A stretch of DNA of 64,000 nt from assembly GCF_004327285.1 (NCBI RefSeq), contig NZ_QJUI01000008.1, positions 124,001-188,000 on the forward strand, written 5' to 3'. Each line of letters begins with the position of its first letter. Within the stretch, counting starts at the first letter, position 1. Origin of the DNA: Phytopseudomonas daroniae (GTDB lineage Bacteria > Pseudomonadota > Gammaproteobacteria > Pseudomonadales > Pseudomonadaceae). This document shows, in pieces, positions 7,214 through 24,237 of this stretch. The notes beneath the pieces were generated by a model, which had not been told where the DNA came from, made no database searches, and worked only from the letters and a program-made list of their open reading frames with translations. The position numbers and the translations under genes are program-made.

Positions 7214-8110
7214 TCAGTTGCTCGACAGGCGGTCGCCGCGCTCGAAGCGCCAGGTACGGATGATTTCCAGGCGGTCGATGTCCGCCAGGTCGCCGGCGAA
7301 TGGCGCGTAGGGCGCGGCCAGGCGGACGATGCGCATGGCGGCCTGGTCGAGCACCTGCTCGCCAGACGATTCCAGCACCAGTACTTCGTACAGGCTGCCG
7401 TCACGGTTGATCGATACCAGCAGCCTCAGGCTGCCGTAGATCTGTCGGCGTCGCGCATCGTCCGGGTAGTTGAGGTTGCCGATGCGTTCGACCTTCTTGC
7501 GCCACTCGTCCTTGTACCAGGCACCCTTGTCGCGCATGGTCGAGGCGGCGTTGAGGCGATGGATCTTCGGCCTTTTGGCGTACTGCTGCACCTCATTGGC
7601 CAGCTCCGCTTCCAGGCTGGCGATCTCGGCGGACAGCTGAGCGCTGTCGAAGGTGGGTGCTGCGGGGGCCGGTGGCGTGGGTTTGGTTTCCTCGGGCTTG
7701 GCCGGCGCCTTCTGGGCCTGGGGCGCTTTGCTGGTGACGACCGCCTTGGGCGCTTCCGGCTTGACCGCGGGCGGTGGCGGAGCGGCCGCTGGCGTCACCT
7801 TGCGCACTTCGGTGTCCTGGAACGGCGCCTGTTCGGTGGTGGTCGGCGCTGCCTTCTTTTCCAGGGTGCCGCTGCCCTGCTGGTTGTCCTGGGCAAGGAA
7901 GTCCGCCTCCTTGGGCTTTTCATCGCTCTTGAAGGTGGACAGGGTGATTTCCAGGGTTTTGCTGATCTGCCCGGGCTCGACGAACGTGAAGCCCAGGCCG
8001 AGGATCAGCGCGGCATGCAGCGCCGCCGCGAGGAACAGGGTAAACCCCAGGCGATCCGCCGGACGAACGCCGGAGGATGTGATATCGGGTGGGGTGGTTG
8101 CTGCGTTCAT
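7214..8110 (-). CDS. tonB3: TonB-like energy transducer (TonB3 type, twitching-associated locus)
   Basis: The product is 298 aa. Residues ~22-45 form one N-terminal membrane anchor. A Pro/Ala/Lys-rich periplasmic spacer (~95-155) and a short coiled coil (~155-180) follow, then a C-terminal TonB domain (~205-290) with NLNYPDDARRRQIYGSLRLLVSI, the usual Y-P-x-x-A-R start. TonB proteins couple the ExbBD proton-motive-force motor to outer-membrane receptors; no exbBD is nearby. In P. aeruginosa the homologue at this position (tonB3, between algH and gshB) has been reported to be needed for twitching motility, so its partner may differ from classical TonB. It lies just downstream of gshB on the same strand. 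Confidence 0.88.
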   Translation of the reverse strand: MNAATTPPDITSSGVRPADRLGFTLFLAAALHAALILGLGFTFVEPGQISKTLEITLSTFKSDEKPKEADFLAQDNQQGSGTLEKKAAPTTTEQAPFQDTEVRKVTPAAAPPPPAVKPEAPKAVVTSKAPQAQKAPAKPEETKPTPPAPAAPTFDSAQLSAEIASLEAELANEVQQYAKRPKIHRLNAASTMRDKGAWYKDEWRKKVERIGNLNYPDDARRRQIYGSLRLLVSINRDGSLYEVLVLESSGEQVLDQAAMRIVRLAAPYAPFAGDLADIDRLEIIRTWRFERGDRLSSN

Positions 8111-8166
8111 CGCGATTCTGTCGGTTCAGGATTGCCGCGCAGTCTGCCGAGGCGTCCGCGAAAAGT

Positions 8167-9129
8167 CTATGAAGCACTCCGCGCATTGAGCTTTTCGGCA
8201 ATCTTGTCCATCAACTGTTCGCCGATGCGCGTATCGAAGGCCGCATCGATCTCGCGGATGCAGGTAGGGCTGGTGACGTTGATCTCGGTGAGGTGGTCGC
8301 CGATCACGTCGAGGCCGACGAACAGCAGGCCGCGTTCGCGCAGGCTGGGGCCGACCGCTGCGGCGATCTCGCGATCCCGATCGGTGAGTGGACGGGCTTC
8401 GCCGCGGCCACCGGCGGCCAGGTTGCCACGGGTTTCGCCGATGGCGGGAATGCGCGCCAGGCAATACGGTACCGGCTCGCCGTCGATCATCAGGATGCGC
8501 TTGTCACCATCGAGGATGGCCGGCAGGTAGCGTTGCGCCATGATCTGTCGGCTGCCATGAATGGTCAGGGCTTCGAGAATCACCGAGAGATTCGGGTCGC
8601 CTTCACGGTGACGAAAGATCATCGAGCCGCCCATGCCATCGAGGGGTTTGAGAATGATGTCACGGTGCTGTCGCGCAAAATCACGCAGAATGTCAGGTCT
8701 TCGGCTGACAATCGTCTCCGGCGTAAGCGTCGGGAAGCGGGTGGCGAAGAGTTTCTCGTTGCAGTCGCGCAGGCTTTGCGGTCGGTTGACCACCAGTGTG
8801 CCGGCTTCTTCGGCCTGCTCGAGCAGGTAAGTTGAGTAGACGAATTCGTTATCGAAGGGCGGATCCTTGCGCATCAGGATCACATCCAGTTCGGCCAGTG
8901 GCAGATCCTGCTCCTCGCCGAGCTCGAACCAGCGCTGCGGATCGGCAAATACCTGAAGGGCGCGCGTGCGGCCCCGGGCAACACCAGCGGCTTGGTAGAG
9001 ATCCTTCTGTTCCATATAGAAGAGGCTCCAGCCGCGAGCCTGGGCAGCCAGCAGCATGGCCAGCGAGCTGTCCTTCTTGTAGGCGATCTGCGCGATGGGA
9101 TCCATGACGATGCCGAGCCGAACGCTCAT
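8167..9129 (-). CDS. gshB: Glutathione synthetase
   Basis: The product is 320 aa, close to E. coli GshB (316 aa). It ligates glycine to gamma-glutamylcysteine using ATP, the second step of glutathione synthesis. The N-terminal MDPIAQI segment, the ATP-grasp motif LKPLDGMGG near residue 160 and the late NVTSPTCIREID motif with its metal ligands are present. The ATG at 9129 is preceded by GGAGATA and gives the family N terminus; the frame is open 21 codons further without a ribosome site. It is divergent from pilG, with ~230 bp between holding both promoters. Confidence 0.97.
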   Translation of the reverse strand: MSVRLGIVMDPIAQIAYKKDSSLAMLLAAQARGWSLFYMEQKDLYQAAGVARGRTRALQVFADPQRWFELGEEQDLPLAELDVILMRKDPPFDNEFVYSTYLLEQAEEAGTLVVNRPQSLRDCNEKLFATRFPTLTPETIVSRRPDILRDFARQHRDIILKPLDGMGGSMIFRHREGDPNLSVILEALTIHGSRQIMAQRYLPAILDGDKRILMIDGEPVPYCLARIPAIGETRGNLAAGGRGEARPLTDRDREIAAAVGPSLRERGLLFVGLDVIGDHLTEINVTSPTCIREIDAAFDTRIGEQLMDKIAEKLNARSAS

Positions 9130-9264
9130 TGAGGTATCTCCGTGAAGGGCGGTAGAAAAAACCGCCGCAAAGGTAGCGGGGGTGGGCGCCAAGGTTGGCG
9201 CTGACAGGGCCGGTGGTCAAGGGGAACCGGGCCGATGGCTTGCATGAGGAGAGTGTGCTAAAAA

Positions 9265-9280
9265 GGCCCAGCGATGGGCC
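9265..9280. other. Small inverted repeat in the gshB-pilG intergenic region
   Basis: GGCCCA-GCGA-TGGGCC forms a 6-bp stem with a tetraloop about 80 bp upstream of pilG. It lacks a following T-run in either direction, so it is not a convincing terminator. It could be an operator or a leader hairpin; nothing more can be said. Confidence 0.4.
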
Positions 9281-9359
9281 GGGCCCATTGATCTTAGGGC
9301 TTCCGGCACACTGGAAATGGCGTAACACAACGACTCACCGAAGTGGTGGCAGGGCAGAC

Positions 9360-9767
9360 ATGGAACAACATTCCGAAGGTTTGAGGGTGATGGTGATCGA
9401 CGATTCGAAAACGATTCGTCGTACAGCGGAAACCTTGCTGAAAAAGGTGGGTTGCGAGGTGATCACTGCGGTGGACGGCTTCGATGCCCTGGCGAAGATC
9501 GCCGACACCCATCCGAACATCATTTTCGTCGACATCATGATGCCGCGTCTCGATGGCTATCAGACCTGCGCCCTGATCAAGAACAACAGTGCCTTCAAGT
9601 CCACGCCAGTTATCATGCTGTCGTCCAAGGATGGCCTGTTCGACAAGGCCAAGGGGCGCATCGTTGGTTCTGATCAATACCTGACCAAACCCTTCAGCAA
9701 GGAAGAGCTGCTCGGCGCGATCAAGGCCCACGTACCGGATTTCTCTCCGGTCGAGCAAGCATCCTGA
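9360..9767 (+). CDS. pilG: PilG, CheY-like response regulator of the Chp system
   Basis: The product is 135 aa, a stand-alone receiver domain. The acidic pocket (Asp14, Asp15), phospho-acceptor Asp58 (FVDIMMP), the Ser/Thr switch (SSK at 88-90) and Lys110 (TKP) are all in place. In P. aeruginosa PilG is phosphorylated by ChpA and promotes pilus extension and CyaB activity. It is first in pilG-pilH-pilI-pilJ-pilK-chpA-chpB-chpC. The ATG at 9360 is preferred over upstream starts because the receiver fold begins ten residues later and the upstream frame runs through the intergenic region. Confidence 0.96.
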   Translation: MEQHSEGLRVMVIDDSKTIRRTAETLLKKVGCEVITAVDGFDALAKIADTHPNIIFVDIMMPRLDGYQTCALIKNNSAFKSTPVIMLSSKDGLFDKAKGRIVGSDQYLTKPFSKEELLGAIKAHVPDFSPVEQAS

Positions 9768-9816
9768 CGTCCGGCTGACGCCACTAACGCCTCTTCTTTA
9801 TGTATTGGGAAACATC

Positions 9817-10182
9817 ATGGCTCGAATTCTGATTGTTGATGACTCGCCGACCGAAATGTACAAACTGACCGCAATGCTGGAAAAGCACGGGCATCAGGTA
9901 CTCAAGGCCGAAAACGGTGCTGATGGTGTTGCCCTGGCGCGCCAGGAAAAGCCCGATGCGGTATTGATGGACATCGTCATGCCTGGCCTCAACGGCTTCC
10001 AGGCAACCCGGCAACTGACCAAGGATGCCGAGACCAACCACATTCCGGTGATCATCGTCACCACCAAGGATCAGGAAACCGACAAGGTCTGGGGCAAACG
10101 CCAGGGCGCGAAGGATTACCTGACCAAACCGGTGGACGAAGCCACTCTGCTGAAAACCCTGAACGCGGTGCTGGCCGGCTGA
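9817..10182 (+). CDS. pilH: PilH, CheY-like response regulator of the Chp system
   Basis: The product is 121 aa, a single receiver domain with Asp8-Asp9, phospho-acceptor Asp52 (LMDIVMP), the TTK switch and Lys104 (TKP). In P. aeruginosa PilH acts as the second output of ChpA, promoting retraction and serving as a phosphate sink opposed to PilG. The ATG at 9817 gives the family start MARILIVDDS; an in-frame TTG four codons earlier is less likely. It lies 49 bp after pilG in the same operon. Confidence 0.96.
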   Translation: MARILIVDDSPTEMYKLTAMLEKHGHQVLKAENGADGVALARQEKPDAVLMDIVMPGLNGFQATRQLTKDAETNHIPVIIVTTKDQETDKVWGKRQGAKDYLTKPVDEATLLKTLNAVLAG

Positions 10183-10224
10183 ACCCGGACAGCGCGCGAC
10201 ATACAGAAGAAGGTCACGGCAGGC

Positions 10225-10761
10225 ATGTCTGAGACACGCACTCCTTTTCAGATTCTTCTCGGCATCGAGCAACGTTGTCGTGCGGTGGCGGCTGGCCTGC
10301 CATCGCAGCAGGTGGCGGTGCAGACCTGGAGCGGTATTGGTTTTCGCATGGGCGAACGGCTGTTCGTCGCACCGATGGGAGAGGTCGGTGAAGTACTGCA
10401 CGAACCACGGCACACCTTGCTGCCCGGCGTGAAGAGCTGGGTAAAGGGCGTGGCCAACGTGCGCGGGCGATTGCTGCCGGTGATGGATCTGTGCGGCTTC
10501 TTCGGTAGCGAGCTGTCGCCGCTGCGCAAGCAACGGCGCGTGCTGGTAGTCGACCATCAGGATGTCTTCGCCGGCCTCACGGTCGACGAGGTGTTCGGTA
10601 TGCAGCACTTCGCGGTGGATACCTTCTCCGAGCAGTTGCCACCGCTCGAAGCGTCCATCCAGCCGTTCATTCATGGTGTGTTCCAGCGCGAGCAGCCCTG
10701 GTTGGTGTTCAGCCCACACGCGCTGGCACAGGCTCCTGGGTTTATCGACGTTGCGTATTGA
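10225..10761 (+). CDS. pilI: PilI, CheW-like adaptor
   Basis: The product is 178 aa, a single CheW domain (~residues 30-165) with WVKGVANVRGRLLPVMDL as the conserved core around the beta-barrel glycines. It should couple the receptor PilJ to the kinase ChpA at the cell poles. It lies between pilH and pilJ. A second CheW-like protein, ChpC, is encoded at the end of the cluster. Confidence 0.95.
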   Translation: MSETRTPFQILLGIEQRCRAVAAGLPSQQVAVQTWSGIGFRMGERLFVAPMGEVGEVLHEPRHTLLPGVKSWVKGVANVRGRLLPVMDLCGFFGSELSPLRKQRRVLVVDHQDVFAGLTVDEVFGMQHFAVDTFSEQLPPLEASIQPFIHGVFQREQPWLVFSPHALAQAPGFIDVAY

Positions 10762-10846
10762 GAGCTTTTCGGTGGAGGCGGCGTAGCCAGCCTTCTGACG
10801 TTATATGGAATTCGAAGTGCGGTAGGGTCCAGGCGGGGGCCAGATA

Positions 10847-12895
10847 ATGAAAAAAGTAACCTCAAACAATGTGCTGGCGGGGACACGTATTGGCGCCCTC
10901 GTAGCAGGGCTGTTCGTTGTCCTGATCATCTCGATCGTGATGCTGTTCGCCAACTTTGCGTACGTTAATACGCAAAGTAACTACGACACCGAGTACATCG
11001 GTCACGCGGGCGAGCTGCGCGTACTGTCCCAGCGTATCGCCAAGGATGCCACTGAAGCCGCCACGGGCACGCCCGCCGCCTTCGCCCTGCTGCGCGACGC
11101 GCGTAACGACTTCCAGGAGCGCTGGGCCTACCTGACCGATGGTAACGAGCAAAGCGGCCTGCCCGCAGCGCCTGCAGCGGTTCAGGCACAGATTGCTGCC
11201 GTGCAGCAAGACTGGGACGGCCTGCGGCAGAACGCCGATGCGATCCTGGCCGCCGAGCAGACCGTTCTGTCGCTGCACCAGGTTGCTGCCACGCTGGCGG
11301 AAACCATCCCGCAGCTGCAGGTCGAGTACGAAGAAGTGGTCGACATTCTGCTGGAAAGCGGTGCGCCGGCAGCCCAGGTTTCGGTTGCCCAGCGGCAGTC
11401 GCTGCTTGCCGAGCGGATTCTCGGTTCGGTGAACAAGGTTCTGGCCGGTGACCAGGATTCGGTACAGGCCGCCGACATGTTCGGTCGTGACGCCAGCCTG
11501 TTCGGTCGCGTACTGAGCGCCATGCAGGAAGGTAATGCGGCGATGGAAATCGCCAGGGTAAGCGACCCGGAAGCGCTCGAGCGTCTGGCGGAAATTTCCG
11601 AACTGTTCGAATTCGTTTCCGGTTCCGTGGACGAAATCCTCGAAACCTCGCCGGAACTGTTCCAGGTTCGTGAATCGGCCAACACCATCTTCACCCTGTC
11701 GCAAACCCTGCTGGACAAAGCCTCCGCCCTGTCCGAGGGTTTCGAAGACCTGGCTGCCGGTCGTGCGTTGAACACCATCGCCGGTTACGTGCTGGGTGCG
11801 TTGGCGCTGGGTTCGATTCTGATCATCGGCCTGGTGATGGTGCGCGAGACCAACCGCCGTCTCGCCGAAACCGCCGAGAAGAACGAACGTAACCAGACCG
11901 CGATTCTGCGTCTGCTCGATGAGATCGCCGACCTCGCCGACGGTGACTTGACCGTGGCCGCGACGGTAACCGAGGACTTCACCGGTGCCATCGCCGACTC
12001 CATCAACTACTCCATCGACCAGCTGCGTGACCTGGTAGCCACGATCAACCTGACCGCCGTTCAGGTAGCGGGCGCGGCCCAGGAAACCCAGGCCACGGCG
12101 ATGCACCTGGCCGAGGCTTCCGAGCACCAGGCCCAGGAAATCGCCGGCGCCTCCGCGGCGATCAACGAAATGGCCGTGTCGATCGATCAGGTATCGGCGA
12201 ACGCCTCGGAGTCCTCCGCGGTAGCGGAACGTTCCGTAGCCATCGCCAACAAGGGCAACGAAGTCGTACACAACACCATCACCGGCATGGATAACATCCG
12301 TGAGCAGATCCAGGACACCTCGAAGCGGATCAAACGCCTCGGTGAATCGTCCCAGGAGATCGGTGACATCGTAAGCCTCATCAACGACATCGCCGACCAG
12401 ACCAACATCCTCGCACTGAACGCCGCGATCCAGGCCTCCATGGCCGGTGACGCAGGCCGAGGCTTCGCCGTGGTAGCGGACGAGGTACAGCGCCTCGCGG
12501 AACGTTCCTCGGGCGCGACCAAGCAGATCGAGGCACTGGTAAAAACCATTCAGACCGACACCAACGAAGCCGTTATCTCCATGGAACAGACCACCTCCGA
12601 GGTGGTACGTGGTGCTCGACTGGCCCAGGATGCGGGGGTGGCACTGGAAGAGATCGAGAAGGTATCGAAGACCCTCGCGGCGCTCATCCAGAACATTTCC
12701 AACGCTGCACGTCAGCAGGCGTCGTCCGCGGGTCACATCTCCAACACCATGAACGTGATTCAGGAGATCACCTCGCAGACCTCGTCCGGTACCACGGCCA
12801 CCGCCAAGAGCATTGGTACCCTGGCCAAGATGGCCAGTGAAATGCGTCATTCGGTATCCGGTTTTACCCTGCCACAAGACGGCGAGCAGGCCTGA
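10847..12895 (+). CDS. pilJ: PilJ, methyl-accepting chemotaxis receptor for twitching
   Basis: The product is 682 aa, the same length as I recall for P. aeruginosa PilJ. TM1 is at ~17-39, a large periplasmic region with paired PilJ helical domains at ~40-310, TM2 at ~312-332, a HAMP region follows, and a signalling hairpin has the tip [20 protein letters not shown] near residue 545. It senses pilus retraction or surface contact and controls ChpA through PilI and ChpC. The C-terminal pentapeptide tether of high-abundance MCPs is absent. It is in the middle of the chp operon; an 85 bp gap precedes it. Confidence 0.97.
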   Translation: MKKVTSNNVLAGTRIGALVAGLFVVLIISIVMLFANFAYVNTQSNYDTEYIGHAGELRVLSQRIAKDATEAATGTPAAFALLRDARNDFQERWAYLTDGNEQSGLPAAPAAVQAQIAAVQQDWDGLRQNADAILAAEQTVLSLHQVAATLAETIPQLQVEYEEVVDILLESGAPAAQVSVAQRQSLLAERILGSVNKVLAGDQDSVQAADMFGRDASLFGRVLSAMQEGNAAMEIARVSDPEALERLAEISELFEFVSGSVDEILETSPELFQVRESANTIFTLSQTLLDKASALSEGFEDLAAGRALNTIAGYVLGALALGSILIIGLVMVRETNRRLAETAEKNERNQTAILRLLDEIADLADGDLTVAATVTEDFTGAIADSINYSIDQLRDLVATINLTAVQVAGAAQETQATAMHLAEASEHQAQEIAGASAAINEMAVSIDQVSANASESSAVAERSVAIANKGNEVVHNTITGMDNIREQIQDTSKRIKRLGESSQEIGDIVSLINDIADQTNILALNAAIQASMAGDAGRGFAVVADEVQRLAERSSGATKQIEALVKTIQTDTNEAVISMEQTTSEVVRGARLAQDAGVALEEIEKVSKTLAALIQNISNAARQQASSAGHISNTMNVIQEITSQTSSGTTATAKSIGTLAKMASEMRHSVSGFTLPQDGEQA

Positions 12896-12963
12896 CCGGC
12901 TGCCGGGCGGCGCATTGAACGATGTGCTGCGTGGCAGACGCAGGCGTGAGCGAGGTGCACGAC

Positions 12964-13812
12964 ATGCAGTCAGGCGTCTGGGCCCTGCAACCGCTGGCGG
13001 ACATGTCCGCCACGGAGTTCCGCGACTGGCAGCAGTTGCTGGAGTCGCGGCTCGGCATGGTGCTCAACGAGCAGCGCCGGATTTTCCTGCAGACCAACCT
13101 CAGCGCCCGCATGCGCGAATTGGGTGTCGGTGATTACGCCAGTTATTACCGGCAGGTCACCGACGGCCCGCGCGGGGCGGTGGAGTGGGCGAATCTGCTG
13201 GATCGACTGACGGTACAGGAAACTCGCTTTTACCGGCATCCGCCATCGTTCGAGGTTTATCAGGCCTATGTCGCCCGTCGTGGCGAACAGGGACTGGACG
13301 AGCCTCTGGCGATATGGAGCGTGGGTTGCTCCAGCGGCGAGGAACCCTACTCGCTGGCCATTGGTGCCAGTGAAGTGCTGGGCTCTGAAGGGCTGTTCGG
13401 CGTCACCGGCACCGATATCAGCCGCAGTGCCCTGAGCAAGGCGCGTGACGGTCTGTATGACGTGCGCCGGTTGCAACAGATGGATGAAAGCCTGCGCGAA
13501 CGTTACTTCCTGCAGCAGGCCGATGGACGGTTCAAGGTGGTACCAGGGCTTGCCGCGCGAGTGTGTTGCGCCAAGCTCAATGTGCTGGAGTTGGACAAAG
13601 CGCCAATGACCGGCATGGACGTTATTTTTTGCCAGAACTTGCTGATTTATTTTCGCCGCTGGCGGCGCCGCGAGATCCTCAACCGCCTGGCCGAGTGCCT
13701 GGCGCCTGGTGGCTTGCTGGTGGTCGGAGTGGGCGAGGTGGTCGGTTGGCAGCACCCGGATATGCTTCCGGTGGCCGATGAGCGAGTGCTGGCGTATACC
13801 CGCAAGGGCTAA
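12964..13812 (+). CDS. pilK: PilK, CheR-type methyltransferase
   Basis: The product is 282 aa from this start. It methylates receptor glutamates (PilJ) using SAM. An N-terminal CheR helical domain (~10-75) is followed by the substrate-binding TVQETRFYRHP segment, SAM motif I SVGCSSGEEPYS (~119-130) and the late QNLLIYF motif. The ATG at 12964 follows a GCGAGG-like ribosome site at good spacing; an in-frame ATG at 12922 would add 14 residues but has no ribosome site and begins MCCVADAG, so I rank it second. It lies between pilJ and chpA. Confidence 0.92.
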   Translation: MQSGVWALQPLADMSATEFRDWQQLLESRLGMVLNEQRRIFLQTNLSARMRELGVGDYASYYRQVTDGPRGAVEWANLLDRLTVQETRFYRHPPSFEVYQAYVARRGEQGLDEPLAIWSVGCSSGEEPYSLAIGASEVLGSEGLFGVTGTDISRSALSKARDGLYDVRRLQQMDESLRERYFLQQADGRFKVVPGLAARVCCAKLNVLELDKAPMTGMDVIFCQNLLIYFRRWRRREILNRLAECLAPGGLLVVGVGEVVGWQHPDMLPVADERVLAYTRKG

Positions 13813-13826
13813 GAGACGGAGTGTGT

Positions 13827-21226
<7,400 letters not shown>

Positions 21227-21230
<4 letters not shown>

Positions 21231-22246
21231 GCGAGCGCGGCGCGGCGCGTATCGCGGTGATCGCCGACACCTCGCTGCAGCGCCATGTGCTGCAGCAGGC
21301 GCTGAGCAGCAATGGTTATCAGGTGGTGCTCAACAGTGATCCGGCGCGGCTCGACGATGCGGCGCTGCAGGCCTGCGAGGCCGAGCTGTGGCTGGTCGAC
21401 CTGGTGCAGTCCGATGATTTGCCGTTGATCGATGCGCTGATGGAGGATTCCAGGGTGCCGGTGCTGTTTGGCGAGGGGCATGCGCCCGAGCGCAGTTCCG
21501 AGAACTACCCGCGCTGGGAGCGACGCCTGGTCGGCAAACTGAAAAAACTGGTGGGTGATCCCGCTTTGGCAGTGGGTGCCGGCCTGGATGGTCTGCTCGC
21601 CGAAGTTCAGCGCCCTGGGCGCGTCGAGTTGCCTGCGGTGCTGGCCAATACGCCACTGCAAGCGGGCGAGCCGGCGAGGCAGATCTGGCTGCTGGCGGCG
21701 TCCCTTGGCGGTCCGGCGGCGGTGAAGGCCTTTCTCGATGCCTTGCCCGGCGGCCTGCCGGTAGGTTTCATTTACGCGCAGCATATCGACCCCAGCTTCG
21801 AGACGACGTTGCCCCAGGCAGTCGGCCGTCACAGTCAGTGGCGTGTTGGCACGGTGCGCGATGGCGACAGCGTGCGCTGCGGTGAGGTGGTCGTGGTGCC
21901 GGTCAGCAACGAGCTGGCCTTCAGCGATGACGGTGCCATGCAGGTCACTGCCCGACCCTGGCCAGAACCCTACAGCCCATCGATCGACCAGATGATGCTC
22001 AATCTGGCGCAGCGCTTTGCGGAGGGTAGTGGCGTTATCGCCTTCAGCGGCATGGGCAGCGATGGCAGCGCGGCAGCCGCCTATGTGAAGCGCCAGGGCG
22101 GCATGATCTGGACACAGCGCGCTGACAGCTGCGTCTGCTCGAGCATGCCCGACAGCCTGCGCGAGGGCGGCTACAGCAGCTTCAGTGCCGACCCGCGAGA
22201 GCTGGCTGCTGCACTGGTCGACCATCTTGCCGAGCAGTGCCGATAG
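21227..22246 (+). CDS. chpB: ChpB, CheB-type receptor methylesterase
   Basis: The product is 339 aa. It removes methyl groups from PilJ, opposing PilK. The C-terminal esterase domain carries a Ser159 (AASLGG), His186 (YAQHID), Asp279 (GMGSDG) triad. The N-terminal ~110 residues look like a degenerate receiver: a possible acidic site exists at Asp58 (LVDLV), but the paired N-terminal acids and the lysine are not evident. The start overlaps the chpA stop by 4 bp (ATGA), so translation is coupled; the five-codon upstream extension is rejected. Confidence 0.94.
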
Positions 22247-22292
22247 GCCGCGGCTTCCCTTCATTGATTTCGCTGCATAACAGGACTTTTTC

Positions 22293-22763
22293 ATGAGCCA
22301 AGCCGTCGTTACCCAGAACAGCGTCAGCAGCCTGACCGGTCTGGTCGTGCCGCTGGCCGATCGCACGTTGCTGCTGCCCAACGTGGCCGTGGCCGAGCTG
22401 ATTCCCTATCGCGCCCCGCCAGCAATGCCTGGCCTGCCCGACTGGTTTCTCGGTCAGGTGGCCTGGCGTGACCTGAGCCTGCCCCTGCTGTCGTTCGAGG
22501 CCGCGTCCGGTGGCCAGGCGGTAGCTGGTGATGGCGCCCGTATCGCCATTCTCAATGCCCTAGGCGGGCGCCCGAACGTCAAGTTCATTGCCTTGCTGGT
22601 ACAGGGCATTCCGCGTTCTCTGCGGGTCGCCGAGGATCTGCCGCGAGCCGATGTGCCGTTGGCGTCTTTGGAGCTGGCCGCGGTGAAGGTGGATGACACA
22701 GTGCTGCGCATCCCTGATCTGGAAGGGCTGGAGCAACTGCTTGCCGATGCCGAGCTGATCTGA
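22293..22763 (+). CDS. chpC: ChpC, CheW-like adaptor
   Basis: The product is 156 aa, one CheW-like domain with a PDWFLGQVAWRDLSLPLLSF core. In P. aeruginosa ChpC is an accessory adaptor that modulates Chp signalling. It is the last recognisable gene of the cluster here; chpD (AraC type) and chpE (LysE type), which follow in P. aeruginosa, are absent and replaced by a broken ferritin-like gene. Confidence 0.92.
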   Translation: MSQAVVTQNSVSSLTGLVVPLADRTLLLPNVAVAELIPYRAPPAMPGLPDWFLGQVAWRDLSLPLLSFEAASGGQAVAGDGARIAILNALGGRPNVKFIALLVQGIPRSLRVAEDLPRADVPLASLELAAVKVDDTVLRIPDLEGLEQLLADAELI

Positions 22764-22901
22764 ACCTGCTCGCCTTCGGGCGGGCCTGGCCTGGTAGCAT
22801 CTTGTAACAGGCCAAGCTTTTCTCTTTCGCCATGACTCCCAACTGAGTGTCGCCGGTCGCTAGAACCAGCGCATTCAACCGTTAGCCGATGGAGAAAAGA
22901 C

Positions 22902-23307
22902 ATGGCCACCCCGCTCACCGATATCAGCATTCTGCGTCAACGTGCCCTGGCATATGGCGAACGGGCTCAAGGCGAGCGTCGCGTCCGCTGAGTTTCTCGA
23001 ACACGCTCAGCAGGAGTTGTAGCATTCGGATCAACTGGCCGAGCGCATCACCCAGCTCGGTGGCGAACCCGATTTCGACCCGTCCACGCTGACAGCGCGC
23101 TCCCACGCCGAATACGTCACCGGTGCGTCACTCAAGGAAATGGTCACCGAGAATCTGGTGGCCGAGCGCATCGCCATCGACAGCTACCGCGAGATCATCG
23201 CCTTTATCGGCAACGACGATCCCACTACTCGGCGAATCTTCGAAGAGATCCTCGCCCAGGAAGAAGAACACGCCAACGATATGGCCGATATTCGCGAAGA
23301 CCTTTAG
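22902..23307 (+). pseudogene. Broken ferritin-like (bacterioferritin/DPS-type) gene
   Basis: A GGAGAAAAG ribosome site and ATG open a frame (MATPLTDISILRQRAL) that stops after 29 codons. In another frame, from about 22952, the sequence reads HMANGLKASVASAEFLEHAQ, is interrupted by an amber codon (TAG at 23020-23022, where a CAG is expected), and continues with HSDQLAERITQLGGEPDF and a good ferritin-like C-terminal half to the TAG at 23305. In intact relatives about 40 residues, including the first diiron-ligand helix, separate the two parts, so there is a frameshifting internal deletion plus a nonsense mutation. No functional protein is expected. Confidence 0.82.
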
Positions 23308-23388
23308 GTGCTCGGCTGGGCTAGGTTGTCGAAGAAGCAGCCGGCTTTCGATGGATTTCTGAAGTGAACGCGTTTACTGAGTCAGTGC

Positions 23389-24108
23389 TCAGAAATCGCC
23401 CCAGAGGTGCTGCGCGATCGCCAGCCCTGCCACGGGTGCCGTTTCCGTACGCAGCACCCGCGGCCCGAGACGCGCAGCATGGAAGCCGGCGGCTTGAGCC
23501 TGTTCGACTTCAGCATCGCTGAGGCCGCCTTCCGGGCCGATCAGAAAGGCCAGCGATTGCGGTTTGGCGTGGCTGGTCAGCGGTTCGGCAACCGGGTGCA
23601 GCACCAGCTTCAGCTCGGCTTCGCTCTGTTGCAGCCAGTCGTCCAGGGTGATGGGCGCGTGGATCATCGGGATCACCGAGCGCCCGCATTGTTCGCAGGC
23701 GCTGATCGCTACCTGGCGCCAGTGTGCCATGCGCTTGTCGGCGCGTTCATCCTTCAGGCGTACCTCGCAGCGAGCGCTGACGATCGGGCTGATGACCTGG
23801 GCTCCGAGCTCGGTGGCTTTCTGGATCGCCCAATCCATGCGTTCGCCGCGGGAAAGCCCCTGGCCAAGGTGAATGTGCAGGGGCGATTCGGCCTGACCGT
23901 CGAACTGCTCGCGCAACTCGACGCGCACCGCTTTCTTGCCGACTTCGATCAACTCGCCGCGAAATTCCTGCCCGCTGCCATCGAACAGCTGCACCACGTC
24001 GCCCGCGGCATGCCGCAGCACACGGCCGATGTAATGGGCCTGGGCTTCCGGCAACTGGTGCTGGCCGAGGGACAGAGGGGCGTCGATAAAGAAACGGGAG
24101 AGGCGCAT
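23389..24108 (-). CDS. rsmE: RsmE, 16S rRNA m3U1498 methyltransferase
   Basis: The product is 239 aa, a SPOUT-class methyltransferase that modifies U1498 of 16S rRNA. An N-terminal PUA-like domain (~1-70) begins MRLSRFFID and includes HYIGRVLR. The SPOUT domain follows, with KATELGAQVISPI, the RWRQVAISACEQCGR-type helix and the knot motif FLIGPEGGLSDAEV, then LGPRVLRTETA near the end, where SAM binds. Length matches the family (~240). It sits between the ferritin-like remnant and the porin gene. Confidence 0.97.
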   Translation of the reverse strand: MRLSRFFIDAPLSLGQHQLPEAQAHYIGRVLRHAAGDVVQLFDGSGQEFRGELIEVGKKAVRVELREQFDGQAESPLHIHLGQGLSRGERMDWAIQKATELGAQVISPIVSARCEVRLKDERADKRMAHWRQVAISACEQCGRSVIPMIHAPITLDDWLQQSEAELKLVLHPVAEPLTSHAKPQSLAFLIGPEGGLSDAEVEQAQAAGFHAARLGPRVLRTETAPVAGLAIAQHLWGDF

Positions 24109-24237
24109 GGCGGTAACGGGTATGACTTAGGACTTAGGGTTGGCAAGCATAACCGCGTGGTGTTTTTTCTGCAGGGCTGCCGCCGTTTACAGTGCTGTTG
24201 CCGTGTGGCTGGCCGGGATGCCCCCGGCCAGGTCGTA

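Noticed and set aside
10862-12877. 671-codon minus-strand open frame antisense to pilJ
   Set aside because: Gly/His/Val/Arg-rich shadow of the PilJ frame with no recognisable motif.
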